Source: Leifsonia sp. Root227
GTDB lineage: Bacteria; Actinomycetota; Actinomycetes; Actinomycetales; Microbacteriaceae
Length of the DNA stretch: 64,000 nt
NCBI RefSeq assembly: GCF_001428745.1
Contig: NZ_LMIO01000001.1
Span: forward strand, 644,818 to 708,817
Direction: 5' to 3'
Part shown: piece after piece, positions 1 through 9,445 of the stretch
Layout of the letters: each line of letters starts with the position of its first letter
Position numbering within the stretch: the stretch's first letter is position 1
The notes under the pieces: generated by a model
What the model was told of the DNA's origin: nothing
Databases searched by the model: none
What the model saw: only the letters and a program-made list of their open reading frames with translations
Position numbers and translations under genes: made by a program

Positions 1-266
1 TCGGCTCCAACTCGGCGGCCGGATACCAGCTCGCGACGCAGGAGGCGGTCATGCCCATCGGCGGCTTCAACGGCTCCGACCCGTCGCCGACGCTCGCGCA
101 GTTCATGGCGTACGTCGCCGCGGGGAAGATCCACTACTTCATCGCGGGCGGCGTCGGGCAGGCGAACGGAGGGAGCAGCGCATCCAGTGCCATCGCGAGC
201 TGGGTGGAGCAGAACTTCACGGCGACGACGGTCGGGAGCACGACGGTCTACGACCTCACCAGGTAG
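1..266 (+). CDS. ArnT/PMT-like membrane glycosyltransferase, C-terminal end only (partial)
   Basis: Only the last ~88 codons are inside the window; the frame is open from base 3 to the TAG at 264-266. The end resembles the extracytoplasmic C-terminal domain of actinobacterial family-39 (YkcA/YkcB-like) glycosyltransferases: GSNSAAGYQLAT, then GGFNGSDPSP and a GKIHYFIAGG strand, then a Gly/Ser-rich stretch and a terminal strand. Such proteins use polyprenyl-phosphate sugars at the membrane (family knowledge); the multi-helix catalytic part lies upstream of the window. An apparent ATG at 51 is internal to this frame and is not the start. Identity rests on the tail alone. Confidence 0.65.
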   Translation, partial: GSNSAAGYQLATQEAVMPIGGFNGSDPSPTLAQFMAYVAAGKIHYFIAGGVGQANGGSSASSAIASWVEQNFTATTVGSTTVYDLTR

Positions 267-315
267 ACCAGCGGCCGCAATAGGCGATGTCGGGGGTCCG
301 CGCCATCATGGAGAC

Positions 316-1653
316 ATGACGGAAAGCGGGCCCTCGATCGCGCGCGCCCGGGGCGACCACGACGATGGCCGACCGGGGGATACCGCCGAACCGCACGGGC
401 ACCTTGGTGTCGCCGGCGGCACGGCGCTGTACGTCGCCGCCGTCCTCGGCACAGGCATCCTCGTGCTTCCGGCGCTCGCCGCGTCGGTGGCCGGGCCGGG
501 GTCGATCATCGCGGTCGCCGCCCTCGCCGTCATCTCCATTCCGCTGGCCGCCACGTTCGCGGCGCTCGCGCGCCGGCATCCGGATGCCGGCGGCGTCGCG
601 ACCTTCGCCAGACGCGCCTTCGGCCCGACCGCCGCCCGCGTCATCAGCTACTGGTTCTTCTTCGGAACGCCGATCGGGGCGCCGATCGCCGCACTGATGA
701 CGGCCAGGTATGTGGTCGCGGTCATCGGCGGGGATGCGCCGACCACCACGCTCATCGCCATCGGTCTCATGGTCATCCCGGTCATCGTGACGGCGTTCGG
801 CGTGCGGTTCGCCGGGTGGCTGCAGCTGGTGCTGTCGGCCGCACTGGTCGCCGTGCTCGTCTTCGTGCTCGCCGCCGCCGTCCCGCACGCGAACCCGGCC
901 AACCTGCAGCCGCTGCTGCCGCACGGCTGGGAGGGCGTCGGCCTCGCGATGAACCTCTACATCTGGGCGTTCGCCGGATGGGAGGCCGTGGCGGGGATCG
1001 GTGGGGAGTTCCGCAACCCGAAGCGGGACATCCCGCGGGCGACGGCGCTGGCGCTCGTGATCGTCTCCGTCGCGTACCTGGCGATTCAGACGGTGACGGT
1101 CCTGGTGCTCGGCGGACGCGCATCCACCAGTGCCGTGCCTCTGCTCGACCTGGTGGTGGTGTCGTCCGGCAGGGGAGGCGGGATCGTGGTGGCGGTCATC
1201 GCTGCCATCGTGGTCACAGGGGTGTTCAACGCGTACCTGGCGGCGTTCAGCAAGCTGGGCGCCGCGATGGGGCGCGACGGCGACCTGCCGCGCTGGTTCG
1301 GGCGCGGTGCGGAGAACGGCGGCATCGCGCGTCGCGGCCTGCTGCTGTCCGCCGTGATCATGGCGGCGTACTCCGCGGTGGTGCTCGCCAGCGGCGACCT
1401 GCAGCCGTTCATCCTCGTGCACACGAGCATCGCCGCGGCGGTCTATGCGCTCGGCGTCGCTTCGGCGCTCGTGCTGCTGCCGCGCCGGTCGGTCGGCTGG
1501 TGGATGTCGCTCGCGTCCTGCGTCTTCGCGGCCGGTCTCCTCCTCCTCGCCGGCTGGCACCTCGTCTTCCCGCTCGCCCTCGCGATGGCTGCCGTCCTCA
1601 TCCGCCCCCGCCGTCACTCCCGTCCCGCCCCCACCCCCTCCGCTCCCCGATGA
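316..1653 (+). CDS. APC-family amino acid permease
   Basis: A 445-residue, strongly hydrophobic protein with about 12 predicted membrane segments. The first helix carries the amino acid-polyamine-organocation signature GTGILVLPALAA, followed by further helices and a conserved EFRNPKRDIPRA loop near the middle that is characteristic of the family. It probably imports or exports an amino acid; the substrate cannot be read from sequence. The frame is open further upstream to 187, but that stretch overlaps the preceding gene and is not hydrophobic, so the ATG at 316 is preferred despite a weak Shine-Dalgarno (GGAG two bases away). The stop codon directly abuts a dispersed hairpin repeat at 1654. 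Confidence 0.85.
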   Translation: MTESGPSIARARGDHDDGRPGDTAEPHGHLGVAGGTALYVAAVLGTGILVLPALAASVAGPGSIIAVAALAVISIPLAATFAALARRHPDAGGVATFARRAFGPTAARVISYWFFFGTPIGAPIAALMTARYVVAVIGGDAPTTTLIAIGLMVIPVIVTAFGVRFAGWLQLVLSAALVAVLVFVLAAAVPHANPANLQPLLPHGWEGVGLAMNLYIWAFAGWEAVAGIGGEFRNPKRDIPRATALALVIVSVAYLAIQTVTVLVLGGRASTSAVPLLDLVVVSSGRGGGIVVAVIAAIVVTGVFNAYLAAFSKLGAAMGRDGDLPRWFGRGAENGGIARRGLLLSAVIMAAYSAVVLASGDLQPFILVHTSIAAAVYALGVASALVLLPRRSVGWWMSLASCVFAAGLLLLAGWHLVFPLALAMAAVLIRPRRHSRPAPTPSAPR

Positions 1654-1712
1654 TCGAGTCCGAACCTGTTCAGGCGACGCGCCGGGGCTGGCCTGAACAA
1701 CTCCGGACTCGA
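1654..1712. repeat. Dispersed hairpin repeat, copy 1
   Basis: An inverted repeat with 19-base arms at 1654-1672 and 1694-1712 around a 21-base loop. The right arm read from the other strand is TCGAGTCCGGAGTTGTTCA; the left arm differs from it in the middle (about 15 of 19 match). The same element occurs at 24237-24296 and 26367-26426. It starts one base after the permease stop codon and ends about 18 bases before the -10 box of the LacI gene. The 5' flank CTCCGCTCCCCGAT is shared with copy 2, so the repeated unit is larger than the hairpin. Confidence 0.85.
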
Positions 1713-1741
1713 ACGCGTGGTGCGGCACGCATAATTGGGGG

Positions 1742-2758
1742 GTGACGCACGAGGAAGGCGCGGGCAGGGCCGCCAGTATGCGCGACGTCGCGCGCGTCGC
1801 CGGAGTATCGCACCAGACTGTATCGCGCGTGCTCAACGGGCACCCGAGCATCCGGGCGTCGACGCGCGAGAGGGTCGTGCAGGCGATGGATGCGCTGCAC
1901 TACCGGCCCAACCGCGCGGCGAGAGCGCTGGTCACCGCCAGGTCGAACACGATCGGGGTGCTCACCTCCTCCGCCGCCGCGCTGTACGGCCCGGTGTCGA
2001 GCATGGGCGCGATCCAGAACGCCGGACGCGAAGCTGGGTACTACGTCACCGTCGCGCAGCTCGCCGACCTCAGCGCGGAGAGCATCGCGGACGGGATCGA
2101 CCACCTGCTCGCGCAGGCGGTGGAAGGCGTCGTCGTGATCGCCCCGCAGGAACGGGTGCTCGACCAGATCGCCACCAGCCTCGACGTTCCGTACGTGACG
2201 CTGCAGGCGGGTGCGCAATACGCGGAGAAGGAGCTGTCGGTCGACCAGATCGCCGGAGCCCGCGCCGCCACCCGCCACCTGATCGACCTCGGGCACCGCA
2301 GGATCGCCCACGTCTCCGGGCCCCTCGGCTGGATCGAAGCGCAGGCCAGGGTGCGCGGTTTCGAGGAGGAGCTGCGCTCGGCCGGGCTCGATGCTCTCCC
2401 GCCGATCCGCGGCGACTGGTCTGCGCAGTCCGGCTACGTCGCCGGTCTGGAACTGCTCGCCGACCTGACCATCACGGCCGTGTTCGCCTCCAACGACCAG
2501 CTCGCCCTCGGGGTCATGCACGCTGCGCGCGACCTCGGCAGGGACATCCCCGGCGACCTCAGCATCGTCGGCTTCGACGACATCCCGGAGTCTGCGCACT
2601 TCTGTCCGCCGCTCACGACGGTCAGGCAGGACTTCGCCGAGCTGGGCCGCCGCTGCGTCGCCAGGCTGGTCGCCGAGATCGAGTCGACAGAGGAGCCGCA
2701 CCCCGGCAACGTGCAACCGGCGCTCATCGTGCGCGCCTCCACCGCCGCGCCGCGCTGA
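1742..2758 (+). CDS. LacI-family transcriptional regulator
   Basis: A 338-residue repressor with an N-terminal LacI helix-turn-helix (MRDVARVAGVSHQTVSRVLN, about residues 13-32) and a periplasmic-binding-like effector domain ending in the family signature DLSIVGFDDIPES and an LTTVRQDF segment. The GTG at 1742 lies six bases after a CATAAT -10 box (1730-1735), so the transcript is probably leaderless; an internal ATG at 1778 is the alternative start. The gene stands alone between a permease and soxR, so its target sugar operon is unknown. It is one of three LacI proteins here; the other two sit inside the catabolic locus. Confidence 0.9.
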   Translation: MTHEEGAGRAASMRDVARVAGVSHQTVSRVLNGHPSIRASTRERVVQAMDALHYRPNRAARALVTARSNTIGVLTSSAAALYGPVSSMGAIQNAGREAGYYVTVAQLADLSAESIADGIDHLLAQAVEGVVVIAPQERVLDQIATSLDVPYVTLQAGAQYAEKELSVDQIAGARAATRHLIDLGHRRIAHVSGPLGWIEAQARVRGFEEELRSAGLDALPPIRGDWSAQSGYVAGLELLADLTITAVFASNDQLALGVMHAARDLGRDIPGDLSIVGFDDIPESAHFCPPLTTVRQDFAELGRRCVARLVAEIESTEEPHPGNVQPALIVRASTAAPR

Positions 2759-2762
2759 CCGG

Positions 2763-3212
2763 TCAGTCGTCGTCCATCCATCTGCGCGGTCCTGGTCCGC
2801 TGCCGCCGAGCTCGTCCGACGGGTTCTGCAGCGCGCAGGTGCGCAGGCTGAGGCACCCGCATCCCATGCAGCCGGTGAGGTCGTCGCGCAGGTGCTCGAG
2901 ATCCCGGATGCGCTCGTCGAGTGCATCCCGCCACAGCCGCGAGAGACGCGCCCAGTCCTTCTTGGTCGGCGTCCTCCCCTCCGGTAGCGAATCGAGCGCG
3001 ATCCGGATCTCGGCGAGCGGCACGCCCACCCGCTGCGAGACCCGGATGAACGCCACCCGACGCAGCACGTCCCTCCGATAGCGCCGCTGGTTGCCCGCCG
3101 TGCGTTCGCTGTTGATGAGGCCCTGCCGCTCGTAGAAGTGCAGGGCGGACACGGCGACGCCGCTCCGCGCGGCCAGGTCGCCGACGCTGAGGATGGGTTC
3201 GGACGGGTTCAT
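2763..3212 (-). CDS. soxR: SoxR redox-sensing MerR-family activator
   Basis: 149 residues. An N-terminal MerR winged helix (about 9-75, with ALHFYERQGLI) and a dimerisation helix are followed by the [2Fe-2S] cluster motif C115-x2-C118-x-C120-x5-C126 (CMGCGCLSLRTC), which is diagnostic of SoxR. In actinobacteria SoxR answers redox-active compounds and activates efflux and oxidoreductase genes. I chose the ATG at 3212; a TTG three codons upstream would fall inside the operator. The gene is divergent from an MFS exporter at 3249, with a perfect SoxR-type palindrome between them, so the exporter is the likely target. The 3' end nearly touches the LacI gene (convergent, four bases apart), with no terminator visible. 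Confidence 0.95.
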   Translation of the reverse strand: MNPSEPILSVGDLAARSGVAVSALHFYERQGLINSERTAGNQRRYRRDVLRRVAFIRVSQRVGVPLAEIRIALDSLPEGRTPTKKDWARLSRLWRDALDERIRDLEHLRDDLTGCMGCGCLSLRTCALQNPSDELGGSGPGPRRWMDDD

Positions 3213-3242
3213 TGACCTCAACCGTAGTTGAGGTCATAGGCT
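3212..3242 (+). promoter_or_regulatory. SoxR operator in an over-spaced efflux promoter
   Basis: Bases 3214-3235 form a perfect 22-bp palindrome (GACCTCAAC, four centre bases, GTTGAGGTC) matching the SoxR box core CCTCAA(N6)TTGAGG. It lies between a -35 TTGACC (3212-3217) and a -10 TAGGCT (3237-3242), which gives a 19-bp spacer. That over-long spacer is the hallmark of MerR/SoxR-activated promoters, where the activator untwists DNA. The MFS start codon is six bases after the -10 box, so that transcript is probably leaderless. The same box overlaps the upstream side of soxR, which suggests autoregulation. Confidence 0.88.
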
Positions 3243-3248
3243 CGCACC

Positions 3249-4718
3249 ATGACCAGTGACGACATCGACCGCACGGGCGCGCCAGCGCAGCCGGGCGCGG
3301 CCGTTCAGCCCGATGCGCCGGAACGGCGGGTTGCGCCGGAACAGCAGGGCGCCGCAGTCGCCGATCTCTCTCCGCCAGGGGGTGTGCTGAGCCAGCAGTA
3401 CCGCTGGGTGAGCATCGGGATGTGCGCCCTCATCATGCTGGCGGCGTTCGAAGCGCTCGCCGTCACCACGATCATGCCCACCGTGAGCCGCGAGCTCCAC
3501 GGTGCGAGCCTGTACGCGTTCGCGTTCGCCGGCCCGCTCGCCGTCAGCGTGGTCGGCATGGTGCTCGCGGGTGCATGGTGCGACAGGGGCAGCCCGAGGA
3601 ACGCGCTGTTCGCCTCCGTCGGGATGTTCGTGGCCGGGCTGCTCGTGGTGGGGACCGCCCAGAACATGGGCGTCTTCGTGGCGGGCAGGCTCATCCACGG
3701 CTTCGGGGGAGGGGCGCTGACGGTGGCGCTGTATGTGATCGTCGCCCGCGTCTATCCCGCGTCGCTGCACGCCAAGATCTTCGCCGGGTTCGCGGCGGCC
3801 TGGGTCATCCCGTCGCTGATCGGACCGCTGATCGCGGGGGCGCTCGCCGAGTCGGTCGGGTGGCGCTGGGTGTTCCTCGGCGTCGTCGCCCTGGTGGTGC
3901 TCGCGATGCTGATGGTGGTGCCCGCGATGCGCGGGGTGCACCGGCCGGCCGACGGCGAGGAGCGTCCACCGCTCGACCTGCGGCGCATCGGCTGGGCCGT
4001 GCTCGTCGCTGTCGCGGTGCTCGCGCTCAACCTGACGGCGGAGGCGCGCGGCCCCGTGCAGTGGATCGCGCCCGTGTTCGCCGTGGCCGTCGCGCTGTTC
4101 GCCATCCGTCCGCTGCTGCCTGCACGGGCGCTCCGCGCGGCCCGCGGCCTGCCGAGCGTGATCCTGGTGCGCGCGATCGTCGCGGGGACGTTCTTCGCCG
4201 CCGAGGTCTACGTCCCGCTGCTGCTGGTGACGGAGTTCGGTTTCACGGCGGCCCTCTCCGGCCTCGCTCTGACCGCTGCAGGCGTGAGCTGGGCGGCGGC
4301 GTCATGGGTGCAGGGCAGGTTCCCCGCGATCCGCAACAGCACGGCGGCGATGCTCGGCTCCGCCGGACTCAGCATCGCGGTCGGTTCGCTGCTGCTGACG
4401 GCGCTCTTCCACCTCCCGCCGGTGATCGTGGTGGTCGGCTGGGCGTTCGCGGGGGCAGGCATGGGCATCCTGTACCCGAGGCTGGGCGTGCTCACGCTGG
4501 AGTACTCGACGATCGAGAACCAGGGCTTCAACAGCTCGGCGCTGTCCATCGCGGACGCGATCGGCTCGTCGATCTCGCTCGCGGCGACCGCGATCGTCTT
4601 CGCGGCGCTCGCCGGACTGGGCGGCGCGTGGCCGTTCGTGGGAGCGTTCGCCTTCACGGGCATCCTGTGCCTGGCGTCGTGGGCGGCAGGCCCGCGCATC
4701 CTGGTGTCGCGCCGCTGA
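3249..4718 (+). CDS. MFS multidrug efflux transporter, SoxR-controlled
   Basis: 489 residues. A ~45-residue polar N-terminal tail is followed by 12-14 membrane helices with the MFS motif-A loop between helices 2 and 3 (GAWCDRGSPRNAL) and motif-C-like glycines later. The architecture resembles drug:H+ antiporters. Its promoter carries the SoxR operator, so it is probably induced by redox-cycling metabolites or drugs and exports them (inference). ATG 3249 fits a leaderless transcript from the TAGGCT -10 box. A long imperfect hairpin follows the gene at 4737-4805. Confidence 0.88.
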   Translation: MTSDDIDRTGAPAQPGAAVQPDAPERRVAPEQQGAAVADLSPPGGVLSQQYRWVSIGMCALIMLAAFEALAVTTIMPTVSRELHGASLYAFAFAGPLAVSVVGMVLAGAWCDRGSPRNALFASVGMFVAGLLVVGTAQNMGVFVAGRLIHGFGGGALTVALYVIVARVYPASLHAKIFAGFAAAWVIPSLIGPLIAGALAESVGWRWVFLGVVALVVLAMLMVVPAMRGVHRPADGEERPPLDLRRIGWAVLVAVAVLALNLTAEARGPVQWIAPVFAVAVALFAIRPLLPARALRAARGLPSVILVRAIVAGTFFAAEVYVPLLLVTEFGFTAALSGLALTAAGVSWAAASWVQGRFPAIRNSTAAMLGSAGLSIAVGSLLLTALFHLPPVIVVVGWAFAGAGMGILYPRLGVLTLEYSTIENQGFNSSALSIADAIGSSISLAATAIVFAALAGLGGAWPFVGAFAFTGILCLASWAAGPRILVSRR

Positions 4719-4736
4719 CGCGGCACCCATCCAGAC

Positions 4737-4805
4737 TCGTCGCGGCGGCAGCCGGACGGCTCCCGAACCGCGGGGCCGAGCGACAGCCGTCCGCCGCCGC
4801 GACGA
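4737..4805. terminator. Long G+C-rich inverted repeat after the MFS gene
   Basis: Left arm 4737-4761 and right arm 4785-4805 pair over 21 bases, with a four-base bulge (AGCC) in the left arm; the loop is 23 bases. There is no T-run after it, so classical rho-independent termination is not assured. Geometry (about 20-bp arms, 22-nt loop) matches the dispersed hairpin family, but the arm sequence is different. It may act as a terminator or mRNA 3'-end protector for the efflux gene. Confidence 0.6.
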
Positions 4806-4902
4806 TACTCCGAGGTCACACGACGACACGCCCGGTTCACCTCGCGTCCCCCTGTTGAAACCCTGAGTGGATACTGTCATTCCGTTCACAGAGAGGACAC
4901 CC

Positions 4903-5322
4903 ATGTTCCCCATCGCCTTGGCCGCCGACGGCCTGATCGCCACCGAGACCACCGCATACAACCCTGTGCCGTCCGTCATCGGCGGACTCATCGGATACAT
5001 CCTTGTCGTCATCGCCCTGTGGCCCGTGTTCACCAAGGCGGGCAAGCCGGGCTGGGGCGCACTCATCCCGATCTACAACACCTACCTGCTGGTGAAGATC
5101 GGCGGATTCCACGGCGCGCTCGTGATCCTGTACTTCATCCCGATCGTCAACATCATCGTCGCGATCATCGTGGCCCTCGGTGTCGGCCGTGCGTTCGGCA
5201 AGGGTGCTGCGTTCAGCATCTTCCTGCTCTGGCTGCTCGCGATCATCGGGTACTTCATCGTCGGCTACGGCAGCTCGCAGTACGTCGGTCCAGGCGGCAG
5301 GCGCGAGGCCGTCACGGCGTAG
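4903..5322 (+). CDS. Small membrane protein, DUF5684 type
   Basis: 139 residues with about four hydrophobic segments. Between the first and second is the conserved motif KAGKPGWGALIPIYNTYLL, followed by PIVNIIVAIIVALGVGRAFGKG; this block typifies DUF5684 proteins of actinobacteria, sometimes near signal peptidases. Function is unknown. ATG 4903 is preferred over an in-frame GTG at 4867 because GAGAGG lies six bases upstream. A strong hairpin follows the stop codon. No operon partner. Confidence 0.8.
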   Translation: MFPIALAADGLIATETTAYNPVPSVIGGLIGYILVVIALWPVFTKAGKPGWGALIPIYNTYLLVKIGGFHGALVILYFIPIVNIIVAIIVALGVGRAFGKGAAFSIFLLWLLAIIGYFIVGYGSSQYVGPGGRREAVTA

Positions 5323-5340
5323 TCACCGCCAGTCACGCAG

Positions 5341-5375
5341 AAGGGTGCGGCCGGGAATCTCCCGGCCGCACCCTT
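5341..5375. terminator. Bidirectional intrinsic terminator
   Basis: A perfect 16-bp stem (arms 5341-5356 and 5360-5375; core GGGTGCGGCCGGGA) with a three-base loop. It has A residues on one flank and T residues on the other, so it can terminate both the small membrane gene (+) and xylB (-), which converge here. Confidence 0.9.
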
Positions 5376-5401
5376 TCGCGTTCGCGTCTGCGTACTCCTG
5401 C

Positions 5402-6841
5402 TCAGGCGCTCGCGCTCGCCGTCGCACGCGCGTACTGCTCGCGGATGACCTGCCTGGTGTCCACGGCCAGCGCGGGGGCCGCATCCACCGTCCAGGACGG
5501 GCGGGTGCCGGTGAGCGCCCATGCCGCCTGAACCGCCGCGCCGTCCGCGACGTACTCGCCGGGGGACGGCACCACGACGGGCGCGTCGAAGACCTGCGCC
5601 GCGATGGCAGCGACCGCACGGTTCTGCGCCGCACCGCCGATCAGGAGCACGCGCTTCTCGCGCACGCCGACCGCGCGCACAGCGTCGAGACCGTCTGCGA
5701 GGCCGCAGAGCATCCCCTCGATCGCGGCGCGTGCGAAGGTCGCCGGCCGGGTGCTCGCGATGGTGAGCCCGTGGATGCTCGCGGTCGCGTCCGGCAGGTT
5801 CGGCGTGCGCTCTCCCTCGAAGTACGGGACCAGCACCACGCCCTCTGCGCCGGGCTCGGCGGACAGTGCGAGCTCGGCGAGCGCGTCGAAGTCGACGGAG
5901 AGCAGGTCGGCGATGGAGCTGAGCACGCGGGCGGCGTTGAGGGTGGCGATGAGGGGCAGGCTGAGCCCGCTCGCGTCGGCGAAGCCGGCGACGGTTCCGC
6001 TCTCGTCGGCGACGGGAGCGTCCGTGACCGCGAACACCGTTCCGCTGGTGCCGATGGACACGACCACGTCGCCGTCCGCGGCGCCGAGCCCGAGTGCAGC
6101 GCCCGCGTTGTCTCCCGCCCCTGGCCCGACCAGTACGCCGGACGGGGTGCGCCCGGCCGGCTCCGCCGGCCCGAGCACGCGGGGGAGCACGACGCCGTCG
6201 CCCTCGGCGCCGGCCTCGCGGGCGCCGCGGCCGAATGCCTGGGAGAACAGGTCGAGGTCGTACGCACCGGACGCGGCACCCCAGTACGCCGTGCCGCTCG
6301 CGTCGGAGCGGTCGGTGGTCAGGGCGTCGAGGTCGGGGCCCAGCTCGCTCTCGCCCTCCGGGCCGTAGCCGAGCAGGCGCCAGGTGAGCCAGTCGTGCGG
6401 GAGTGCGACGGCCGCGACGCGCGCGGCGTTCTCCGGCTCGGCATCCCGGAGCCAGCGCAGCTTGGTGGCCGTGAACGACGCGACGGGCACGACGCCGACG
6501 CGTGCGGCGTACTCCGCGGCGCCGACCTCTGCGATCAGGTCGCGGGCAGCCTGCGCGGAGCGGGTGTCGTTCCAGAGCAGGGCGTCGCGGACGACGCGGC
6601 CCTGTGCATCCAGTGCAACCATCCCGTGCTGTTGTCCGGCGATGGAGACGGCGGCGACGTCGTCGAGTCCTCCGGCCTCCGCGATGGCCTGCTGCAGCGC
6701 AGTCCACCACGCGGCGGGGTCGACCTCCGTGCCGTCCGGGTGCGCGGCACGGCCGAACCGCACGACGGCTCCCGACTCCACGTCGCGCACGACGACCTTG
6801 CAGCTCTGGGTGGATGAGTCGACTCCGGCGACCAGGGTCAT
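5402..6841 (-). CDS. xylB: Xylulokinase
   Basis: 479 residues; FGGY carbohydrate kinase that phosphorylates D-xylulose to xylulose 5-phosphate for the pentose phosphate pathway. Visible motifs: N-terminal phosphate-binding DSSTQSCK, substrate-contact [12 protein letters not shown] and WNDTRS, the second-domain GTSGTVFAV loop and GGAAQNRAV near the C-terminus. Length is normal for bacterial XylB. The start ATG is preceded by GAAAGGAC. It is the last gene of the leftward xyn10-xylA-xylB set, separated from xylA by 66 bases containing a hairpin that may lower its expression relative to xylA. Confidence 0.93.
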   Translation of the reverse strand: MTLVAGVDSSTQSCKVVVRDVESGAVVRFGRAAHPDGTEVDPAAWWTALQQAIAEAGGLDDVAAVSIAGQQHGMVALDAQGRVVRDALLWNDTRSAQAARDLIAEVGAAEYAARVGVVPVASFTATKLRWLRDAEPENAARVAAVALPHDWLTWRLLGYGPEGESELGPDLDALTTDRSDASGTAYWGAASGAYDLDLFSQAFGRGAREAGAEGDGVVLPRVLGPAEPAGRTPSGVLVGPGAGDNAGAALGLGAADGDVVVSIGTSGTVFAVTDAPVADESGTVAGFADASGLSLPLIATLNAARVLSSIADLLSVDFDALAELALSAEPGAEGVVLVPYFEGERTPNLPDATASIHGLTIASTRPATFARAAIEGMLCGLADGLDAVRAVGVREKRVLLIGGAAQNRAVAAIAAQVFDAPVVVPSPGEYVADGAAVQAAWALTGTRPSWTVDAAPALAVDTRQVIREQYARATASASA

Positions 6842-6865
6842 CCGCTCTGTCCTTTCAACGGGGGA

Positions 6866-6893
6866 GAGGGGCGCCCCGGTCGGAGCGCCCCTC
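6866..6893 (-). terminator. Hairpin between xylA and xylB
   Basis: A 9-bp perfect stem (GAGGGGCGC at 6866-6874 with 6885-6893) and a 10-base loop in the xylA-xylB gap. On the coding strand no T-run follows, so it may be a partial terminator or an mRNA-stability element setting the xylA:xylB ratio. Confidence 0.5.
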
Positions 6894-6907
6894 AGGAGTG
6901 GGTCGGT

Positions 6908-8098
6908 TCAGCGTGCGCCGAGCAGGTGCTCGAGCGCCAGCTGCTGCAGCCGGACGAAGCCGAAGCCCTTGCCGCCGAAGTACGCGTCGGCGTCGAATTC
7001 CTCGAATGCCGAGCGGTCGGCGAGCAGGTCGTCGTAGCTCTCGCCGTCGGCGATGGTCGGCTGTGCGAGCTGGGTGACGCGCGACGCCTCCAGGGCCTCC
7101 TGCACCTCGGGGTCGGCGCGGAACGCCTGCGCGCGCTCCTTGAGCAGGAGGTAGGTGCGCATGTTGGCGGCCGCGGAGTCCCAGACGCCGGTGATGTCCT
7201 CCGTGCGCGACGGCTTGTAGTCGAAGTGGCGGGGGCCGTCGTACGACGGGCCGCCGTTCGGGCCGCCGTTCTCGAGCAGGTCGACGAGCGCGAACGCGTT
7301 CTGCAGGTCGCCGTGACCGAAGACCAGGTCCTGGTCGTACTTGATGCCGCGCTGGCCGTTGAGGTCGATGTGGAAGAGCTTGCCCTGGTACAGCGCCTGG
7401 GCGATGCCGGCGGCGAAGTTCAGTCCGGCCATCTGCTCGTGGCCGACCTCGGGGTTGACGCCGACGAGCTCAGGGCGCTCCAGGGTCTCGATGAACGCCA
7501 TGGCGTGGCCGACGGTCGGCAGGAGGATGTCGCCGCGGGGCTCGTTCGGCTTCGGCTCGATGGCGAAGCGGATGTCGTATCCCTTGTCGGTGACGTACTG
7601 GCCGAGCAGGTTGACGGCCTCGCGGTAGCGCTCGAGCGCCGACCGGATGTCCTTGGCTGCGTCGTACTCCGCACCCTCGCGGCCGCCCCACATGACGAAC
7701 GTCTTGGCGCCGAGCTCTGCCGCCAGGTCGAGGTTGCGGAGCACTTTGCGCAGCGCGAAGCGGCGCACGGCGCGGTCGTTGGAGGTGAAGCCGCCGTCTT
7801 TGAAGACCGGTGCGCTGAACAGGTTGGTGGTCACCATCGGCACGATGACGCCGGTGTCGGAGAGGGCGCCCTTGAGGCGGTCGATCTGCTTCTGACGCTC
7901 TGCGTCGGTGGAGCCGAACGCGAACAGGTCGTCGTCGTGGAAGGTGAGGCCGTACGCGCCGAGCTCGTTGAGCTTGGTGACGGCCTCGACGACGTCGAGC
8001 TGCGGGCGGGTCGGGCCGCCGAACGGGTCTGTGCCGTTGTATCCGATGGTCCAGAGGCCGAACGAGAACTTGTCTTCGCGGGTGGGTGTTGCGGTCAT
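6908..8098 (-). CDS. xylA: Xylose isomerase
   Basis: 396 residues, class I (Streptomyces type) xylose isomerase converting D-xylose to D-xylulose. Catalytic His54 and Asp57 lie in TFHDDDLF, which matches the classical numbering. Metal ligands are visible in [10 protein letters not shown] (Glu/Lys), [12 protein letters not shown] (Glu, His), [15 protein letters not shown] (Asp residues) and HFDYKPSR. The frame is open upstream into the xylanase region, but ATG 8098 has a GAAGGAAA ribosome site and begins the family N-terminus. The gap to the xylanase gene upstream is 11 bases, so they are co-transcribed. Confidence 0.97.
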   Translation of the reverse strand: MTATPTREDKFSFGLWTIGYNGTDPFGGPTRPQLDVVEAVTKLNELGAYGLTFHDDDLFAFGSTDAERQKQIDRLKGALSDTGVIVPMVTTNLFSAPVFKDGGFTSNDRAVRRFALRKVLRNLDLAAELGAKTFVMWGGREGAEYDAAKDIRSALERYREAVNLLGQYVTDKGYDIRFAIEPKPNEPRGDILLPTVGHAMAFIETLERPELVGVNPEVGHEQMAGLNFAAGIAQALYQGKLFHIDLNGQRGIKYDQDLVFGHGDLQNAFALVDLLENGGPNGGPSYDGPRHFDYKPSRTEDITGVWDSAAANMRTYLLLKERAQAFRADPEVQEALEASRVTQLAQPTIADGESYDDLLADRSAFEEFDADAYFGGKGFGFVRLQQLALEHLLGAR

Positions 8099-8109
8099 GG
8101 GAGTTTCCT

Positions 8110-9369
8110 TCAGGTGTTCGATGGGATGGAGATCGGAATGCGATCGGTGGTGGGGTCGATGGTGAATGCGGTGGCGCCGTCGCCGACGCGCGCCAGGTAG
8201 TCGCCGCTGAAACCGGAGACGGCGACGCGACCGTGCTCGTCGGTGATGGTGTTGGTGGGGGAGAGCCACCAGTCCTCCTTCACCAGGCGGCGCAGCGCGT
8301 CGTACGAGGGTTTGGGCGTGCCGTCGGCGCGGACGAGCCCGATCGGCGCTCCGAGCCAGGCGTCCGCGTCGGTGATGCCCCAGTACGTGATGGCCTCGAC
8401 GGCGGGATGAGCGACGAGCGAGCGGTAGTGCCGCACGAGTTCGTCGGCCTGGCGCTCTTCGCCGTCCGGCGTGGACGGCCACGACGGGATGCGGTAGTCG
8501 TTGAGGTCGACGATGTCGGCGGGCATCAGGTGCCCGGAGACCAGCGATGTCTCCGTCAGGTGCAGAGGGAGGCCGTAGCGGGCGAACCGGTCGACCGTCG
8601 CGAGCATCGCATCCTCTCCCCAGTAGCCCTGGTGCATGTGCGTCTGCAGGCCGATGGCGTCGATCGGGATGCCGGCCTCCAGCACGCCCTCGATCAGGCA
8701 CTCGTATGCGGTGGACAGGTCGAAGTCGTTGAGCAGCAGCTTCACCCGCGGGTTGGCCGCTCGCGCTTCCTCGAACGCCATCCGGATCATCTGGATGCGG
8801 CCTCTGGCGCGGGCGAGCGGGCTGATCGCGTTCTCGCCGTTGTCGAACACCGGCATGATGACGACCTCGTTGATTGCGTCCCAGGTGTCGATCAGGCCGT
8901 CGAAGTCGCGCACGTCGCGGTGGATGCGCTCGCGCTGCAGGCGCTCGACCTCGTCGAGCGGCAGGCCGAGCAGCCAGTCGGGCTGCACCGTGTGCCAGAC
9001 CAGAGGGTGACCCTTCAGCGCGACGCCTCTCTCGCGGAACCAACGCGCCGTGCGCTGCAGCCGCAGCGTGTCCGGTTCTCCGCGGCGCTGCTCGAACCTG
9101 CCCCAGTAGAACGGCAGCGTCGCCGTGTTGAAGACGTCGGTGTACAGCGCGGCGAGGCGCTCGTCCGCGTTGCTCGTGCTCTCGCCGTTGGCGATGCCGA
9201 TGAAGTCGAAGCCGATGTTGCCGAACGTGAAGGCGTGCCTGGTCTGTTCGACCGTGACCTCGACGCCCGCGAGCGGCTCTCCCCGTGTATCCAGAACCGT
9301 CACGACGGCCTCGTGGATGCGGTGGGCCTGCGCCGTGCTCGACGGTGCGGCTGCGGAATAGATCGACAC
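8110..9369 (-). CDS. GH10 endo-1,4-beta-xylanase, cytoplasmic
   Basis: 419 residues. An N-terminal ~45 residues precede the GH10 barrel. The general acid/base is Glu168 (WDAINEV), the nucleophile Glu273 (LHLTETS), and other conserved pieces are GHPLVWH and WGITDADAW. No signal peptide or carbohydrate-binding module is present, so it should cut xylo-oligosaccharides inside the cell, in keeping with the adjacent importer and xylA. The start is GTG 9369; no better start is seen. It heads the leftward xyn10-xylA-xylB operon. An imperfect palindrome TGTTTCTAAGAACA (9395-9408) lies about 25 bases upstream and could be an operator. Confidence 0.93.
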   Translation of the reverse strand: MSIYSAAAPSSTAQAHRIHEAVVTVLDTRGEPLAGVEVTVEQTRHAFTFGNIGFDFIGIANGESTSNADERLAALYTDVFNTATLPFYWGRFEQRRGEPDTLRLQRTARWFRERGVALKGHPLVWHTVQPDWLLGLPLDEVERLQRERIHRDVRDFDGLIDTWDAINEVVIMPVFDNGENAISPLARARGRIQMIRMAFEEARAANPRVKLLLNDFDLSTAYECLIEGVLEAGIPIDAIGLQTHMHQGYWGEDAMLATVDRFARYGLPLHLTETSLVSGHLMPADIVDLNDYRIPSWPSTPDGEERQADELVRHYRSLVAHPAVEAITYWGITDADAWLGAPIGLVRADGTPKPSYDALRRLVKEDWWLSPTNTITDEHGRVAVSGFSGDYLARVGDGATAFTIDPTTDRIPISIPSNT

Positions 9370-9445
9370 TGATTCACTCTCGGAGGGGAATTGTTGTTTC
9401 TAAGAACATATCAGCGAGAGCGGCCGATGGGAAATGGAATTTTCG

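Noticed and set aside
5180..6817. Long plus-strand frame over the xylB region
   Set aside because: Antisense to xylB with no recognisable domains; xylB itself has all family motifs.
6908..9043. Apparent 711-codon fusion of xylA with an upstream domain
   Set aside because: The upstream part is an alternative frame of the xylanase gene and encodes no domain; ATG 8098 with its ribosome site gives the normal XylA N-terminus.
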